In this document: positions 6,463 to 7,571 of the stretch, piece by piece
How the letters are laid out: each line of letters starts with the position of its first letter
Position numbering within the stretch: position 1 is the stretch's first letter
From: Bacteroidota bacterium
Lineage (GTDB): Bacteria > Bacteroidota > Ignavibacteria > Ignavibacteriales > Ignavibacteriaceae
Direction: 5' to 3'
DNA: 7,571 nt
Assembly: GCA_022567875.1 (NCBI GenBank)
Contig: JADFGB010000040.1
Coordinates: forward strand, 1-7,571
Translations under genes and position numbers: made by a program
The notes under the pieces: generated by a model
What the model saw: the letters and a program-made list of their open reading frames with translations, nothing else
What the model was told of the DNA's origin: nothing
Database searches by the model: none

Positions 6463-7551
6463 TTATTTTCCTTCTTCTTTTTCTTTTGAATCAGTTTCTT
6501 TGTCTTTGGTATCAATTATTTCTTCTTTGGATTCAGTTACTTCCTCTTGGGGTTTTGTTTCCTTTTCTTTAGTTTCAGTTTCTTGTGTTACTTCTTTAGC
6601 AAGAATTTCTTTTTTCTGCTCCGCCCTTTTCATTTTTTTATCAGCCACAGTCTTTTTTAGTTTCTTAATTTTAGGCTTTATTTCAGTCGGTTGGTTTTGA
6701 GTTTCTTCTTTTGTTTCATCTGTTACTTTTTCCTCGCTACCTTTTTCTTCCTTTTCTTTTGCAGCTTTCTTTGCGGCTTCTCTTAGCTTCATCTCTTCTG
6801 CTTTTTTCTGCTCTCTTTCCATCTTTAGTCTTTCTTTTTCTGCATCTTCTTCGGCTTTCTTTTCTTTAGCTATTCTGTTTCCTTCCATTACAGCGTCAGC
6901 TAAATATGAGACAATTAGTTCAATTGTTTTTACAGCATCGTCGTTTGCAGGAATTACGTAATCAACTTCATCAGGATCACAGTTTGTATCAACTATTGCA
7001 TAAACAGGAATGTGAAGTCTTTGTGCTTCTTTAATAGCAATTGATTCTTTTCTAATGTCAACAACAAAGAGTGCTCCCGGTATACTGTTCATTGTTTCGA
7101 TACCTCCGAGTATTTTTTTAAGTTTATCCTTTTCTCTTATTCTGAAAAGTCTTTCTTTTTTATTTATTTTATCAAAAGTTCCGTCAGTTTCTTGTTTTTC
7201 TATAATATTTAATCTTTTAACACTTTTTCTAATGGTAGAAAAATTTGTAAGCATTCCGCCAAGCCATCTTTCACATACCCATTTTGCCTCACATCTTCTT
7301 GCCTCGCTTTCTATTACTTTTTTGGCTTGTTTTTTTGTACCTACAAAGAGAATTGTTTTACCTTCAGCTGCATCTTTTGACAGATTTTCAGCAGCTTCCA
7401 ATAATTTTTTTTGGGTTTTTTTAAGGTCTATAATATGAATCCCGTTTCTTTCCATAAAAATATATGGCTTCATTTTTGGGTTCCAACGGCGGGTTAAATG
7501 TCCGAAATGTGCTCCGGACTGGATTAGCTGAGTTAAATCAACTGTACTCAT
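6463..7551 (-). CDS. rpsB: 30S ribosomal protein S2 with a long charged C-terminal extension
   Basis: S2 is a 30S subunit protein near the platform and mRNA exit region; it helps to bind S1 in bacteria that have it. Residues 1-228 form a normal S2 core: [19 protein letters not shown] (about 9-27), [16 protein letters not shown] (69-84), [11 protein letters not shown] (94-104), [18 protein letters not shown] (159-176), and [20 protein letters not shown] (187-206). The usual protein is about 230-250 residues; this one has 362. The extra 134 residues are Lys/Glu-rich: a likely single helix or coiled coil (229-270), a basic patch (292-315, with KPKIKKLKK and [10 protein letters not shown]), then an acidic Thr/Glu/Lys tail (320-362). 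The tail stays in frame up to the tsf start and shows no sign of a frameshift. The ATG has AGGAG seven bases upstream. It is the first gene of the cluster visible here. Confidence 0.98.
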   Translation of the reverse strand: MSTVDLTQLIQSGAHFGHLTRRWNPKMKPYIFMERNGIHIIDLKKTQKKLLEAAENLSKDAAEGKTILFVGTKKQAKKVIESEARRCEAKWVCERWLGGMLTNFSTIRKSVKRLNIIEKQETDGTFDKINKKERLFRIREKDKLKKILGGIETMNSIPGALFVVDIRKESIAIKEAQRLHIPVYAIVDTNCDPDEVDYVIPANDDAVKTIELIVSYLADAVMEGNRIAKEKKAEEDAEKERLKMEREQKKAEEMKLREAAKKAAKEKEEKGSEEKVTDETKEETQNQPTEIKPKIKKLKKTVADKKMKRAEQKKEILAKEVTQETETKEKETKPQEEVTESKEEIIDTKDKETDSKEKEEGK

Positions 7552-7558
7552 TATGTTA

Positions 7559-7563
7559 CTCCT
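7559..7563 (-). promoter_or_regulatory. Ribosome-binding site of rpsB
   Basis: AGGAG on the minus strand stands seven bases before the rpsB ATG, a near-ideal Shine-Dalgarno element that confirms the start. Confidence 0.8.
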
Positions 7564-7571
7564 GTTGTTTA

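Noticed and set aside
6168..6572. Plus-strand open frame across the tsf start and rpsB end
   Set aside because: It lies antisense to two firmly identified genes, and its Leu/Phe-rich product is what the complement of Lys/Glu-rich codons gives.
7055..7438. Plus-strand open frame inside rpsB
   Set aside because: It is antisense to the conserved S2 core; its hydrophobic Ser/Phe/Leu content is a by-product of the reverse strand.

Overview
The window is AT-rich (by eye about 30% GC) and every gene reads on the minus strand, so transcription runs from high to low coordinates. The gene content suggests a Gram-negative member of the Bacteroidota/Chlorobi/Ignavibacteria group. The reasons are the outer-membrane Omp85 protein, a lipoprotein with a Bacteroidota-like lipobox, a secreted protein of a style common in Ignavibacteria, and mixed use of Shine-Dalgarno and A-rich leaders with TTG and GTG starts. 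The placement is an inference from style; there is no 16S or marker tree here.

Region 1 (7571 to 4163) is the conserved translation cluster rpsB-tsf-pyrH-frr: ribosomal protein S2, elongation factor Ts, UMP kinase and ribosome recycling factor. All four are full length. S2 carries an extra charged C-terminal tail of about 130 residues. A strong hairpin with a U-tract lies between tsf and pyrH, and a second terminator closes the cluster just after frr.

Region 2 (4077 to 722) is a compact three-gene envelope set. It comprises a membrane-anchored L,D-transpeptidase-like (YkuD fold) protein whose expected catalytic Cys is Ser, a small unrecognised lipoprotein whose TTG start overlaps the end of that gene, and a 670-residue Omp85/TamA-type outer-membrane protein with about three POTRA domains. 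Spacing of -14 and +25 bp suggests one transcript serving the periplasm and outer membrane.

Region 3 (721 to 1) holds a 170-bp spacer without a clear gene and then the N-terminal part of a secreted protein starting at GTG; its C-terminus lies outside the window.

The most notable observations are the Cys-to-Ser change at the transpeptidase active site, its tight coupling to an orphan lipoprotein and an Omp85 protein, and the long charged S2 tail. No mobile element, CRISPR array, tRNA or rRNA was seen.
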